This document shows, in pieces, positions 5,354 to 5,558 of a DNA stretch of 5,558 nt (position 1 is the first letter of the stretch; the number at the start of each line of letters is the position of its first letter). Position numbers and translations under genes: made by a program. The stretch is taken from the NCBI GenBank assembly GCA_029335935.2, contig JARJMV020000293.1, positions 1 to 5,558 of the forward strand. The letters are read 5' to 3'. Source of the stretch: a bacterium (GTDB taxonomy: Bacteria > Armatimonadota > Fimbriimonadia > Fimbriimonadales > GBS-DC). The notes under the pieces are model-generated. The model saw only the letters and a list, made by a program, of their open reading frames with translations. It did not search any database and was not told the DNA's origin.

Positions 5354-5558
5354 TTATCCAGAGGCGGCTTGGAGCCTTGCCTGCGGCGGCGCAGTAGATT
5401 CGCGCACGACCAGCTCGGTGGGCAGGTACTCGTGCAGCGGTTCAGGGCAGAGACGCTTCGCAATCTCCAGCAGTTTCTGCACGGCGCGTGTGCCGAGCGC
5501 GTCCAGCGGCTGGCGGAAGGTGGTCAGCGGCGGGTCGGCAAGCGCGGCGGAGGGCGGG
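5354..5558 (-). CDS. LacI-family transcriptional regulator, C-terminal end (partial)
   Basis: Reading leftward from the window edge, an open frame of 67 codons ends at TAA (5356-5354); its start lies beyond the right edge. The peptide contains DPPLTTFRQPLDALGTRAVQ, then LLEIAKRLCPEPLHEYLPTE and LVVRESTAPP. The pattern PPLTT-x-RQP, a helix, and LPTELVVRES-T-PP is the hallmark of the C-terminal end of LacI/GalR-type regulators, in the sugar-binding-protein-like effector and dimerisation domain. The DNA-binding helix-turn-helix is outside the window, so neither the operator nor the effector can be inferred. A GntR-type regulator with the same effector domain is a less likely alternative. It converges on trpE with 21 bp between the stop codons and no visible terminator hairpin. 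Confidence 0.88.
   Translation of the reverse strand, partial: PPSAALADPPLTTFRQPLDALGTRAVQKLLEIAKRLCPEPLHEYLPTELVVRESTAPPQARLQAASG

Overview
The window is a compact, gene-dense piece of a bacterial chromosome with GC-rich codon use. It carries housekeeping genes for tryptophan and purine synthesis, protein export and the ribosome, plus one lineage-specific coiled-coil protein. No phage, transposon or plasmid genes are visible. The source is tentatively a thermophile-type lineage such as Armatimonadota or a relative (Chloroflexota-like). This rests on the separate purS and purQ genes (the three-subunit FGAM synthase of non-proteobacterial type), the coiled-coil/PD-(D/E)XK-like protein, and a promoter that looks leaderless. 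It is an inference, not a sequence match.

Layout. Positions 1-190 hold five tandem 38-bp units. Each contains a perfect 9-bp inverted repeat around a 4-nt loop, and the array is cut by the left window edge. The array ends 11 bp before trpG (202-777, +). Four minus-strand genes follow, to be read right to left as one tightly packed operon: rplS (L19), lepB (signal peptidase I), purS and purQ. Their junctions are a 1-bp overlap, a 15-bp gap and a 4-bp ATGA overlap. The last gene, purQ, runs 18 bp into the 3' end of trpG. Positions 2858-2962 are a divergent promoter region. Rightward from it run a coiled-coil protein with a nuclease-like C-terminal domain (2963-3844) and trpE (3845-5332), which meet at TAAATG with no gap. 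At the right edge, on the minus strand, lies the C-terminal end of a LacI-family regulator (5354-5558).

How the genes work together. TrpE and TrpG are the two subunits of anthranilate synthase (TrpG may also serve p-aminobenzoate synthesis), but here they are separated by about 3 kb holding an opposing operon. PurS and PurQ are two of the three subunits of FGAM synthase; PurL is not in the window. Both glutamine amidotransferases, TrpG and PurQ, lie tail to tail.

The points most worth a second look are the hairpin array upstream of trpG, the TATAAT box placed so that transcription should begin at the GTG start codon of the coiled-coil gene, and the zero-gap coupling of that gene to trpE.
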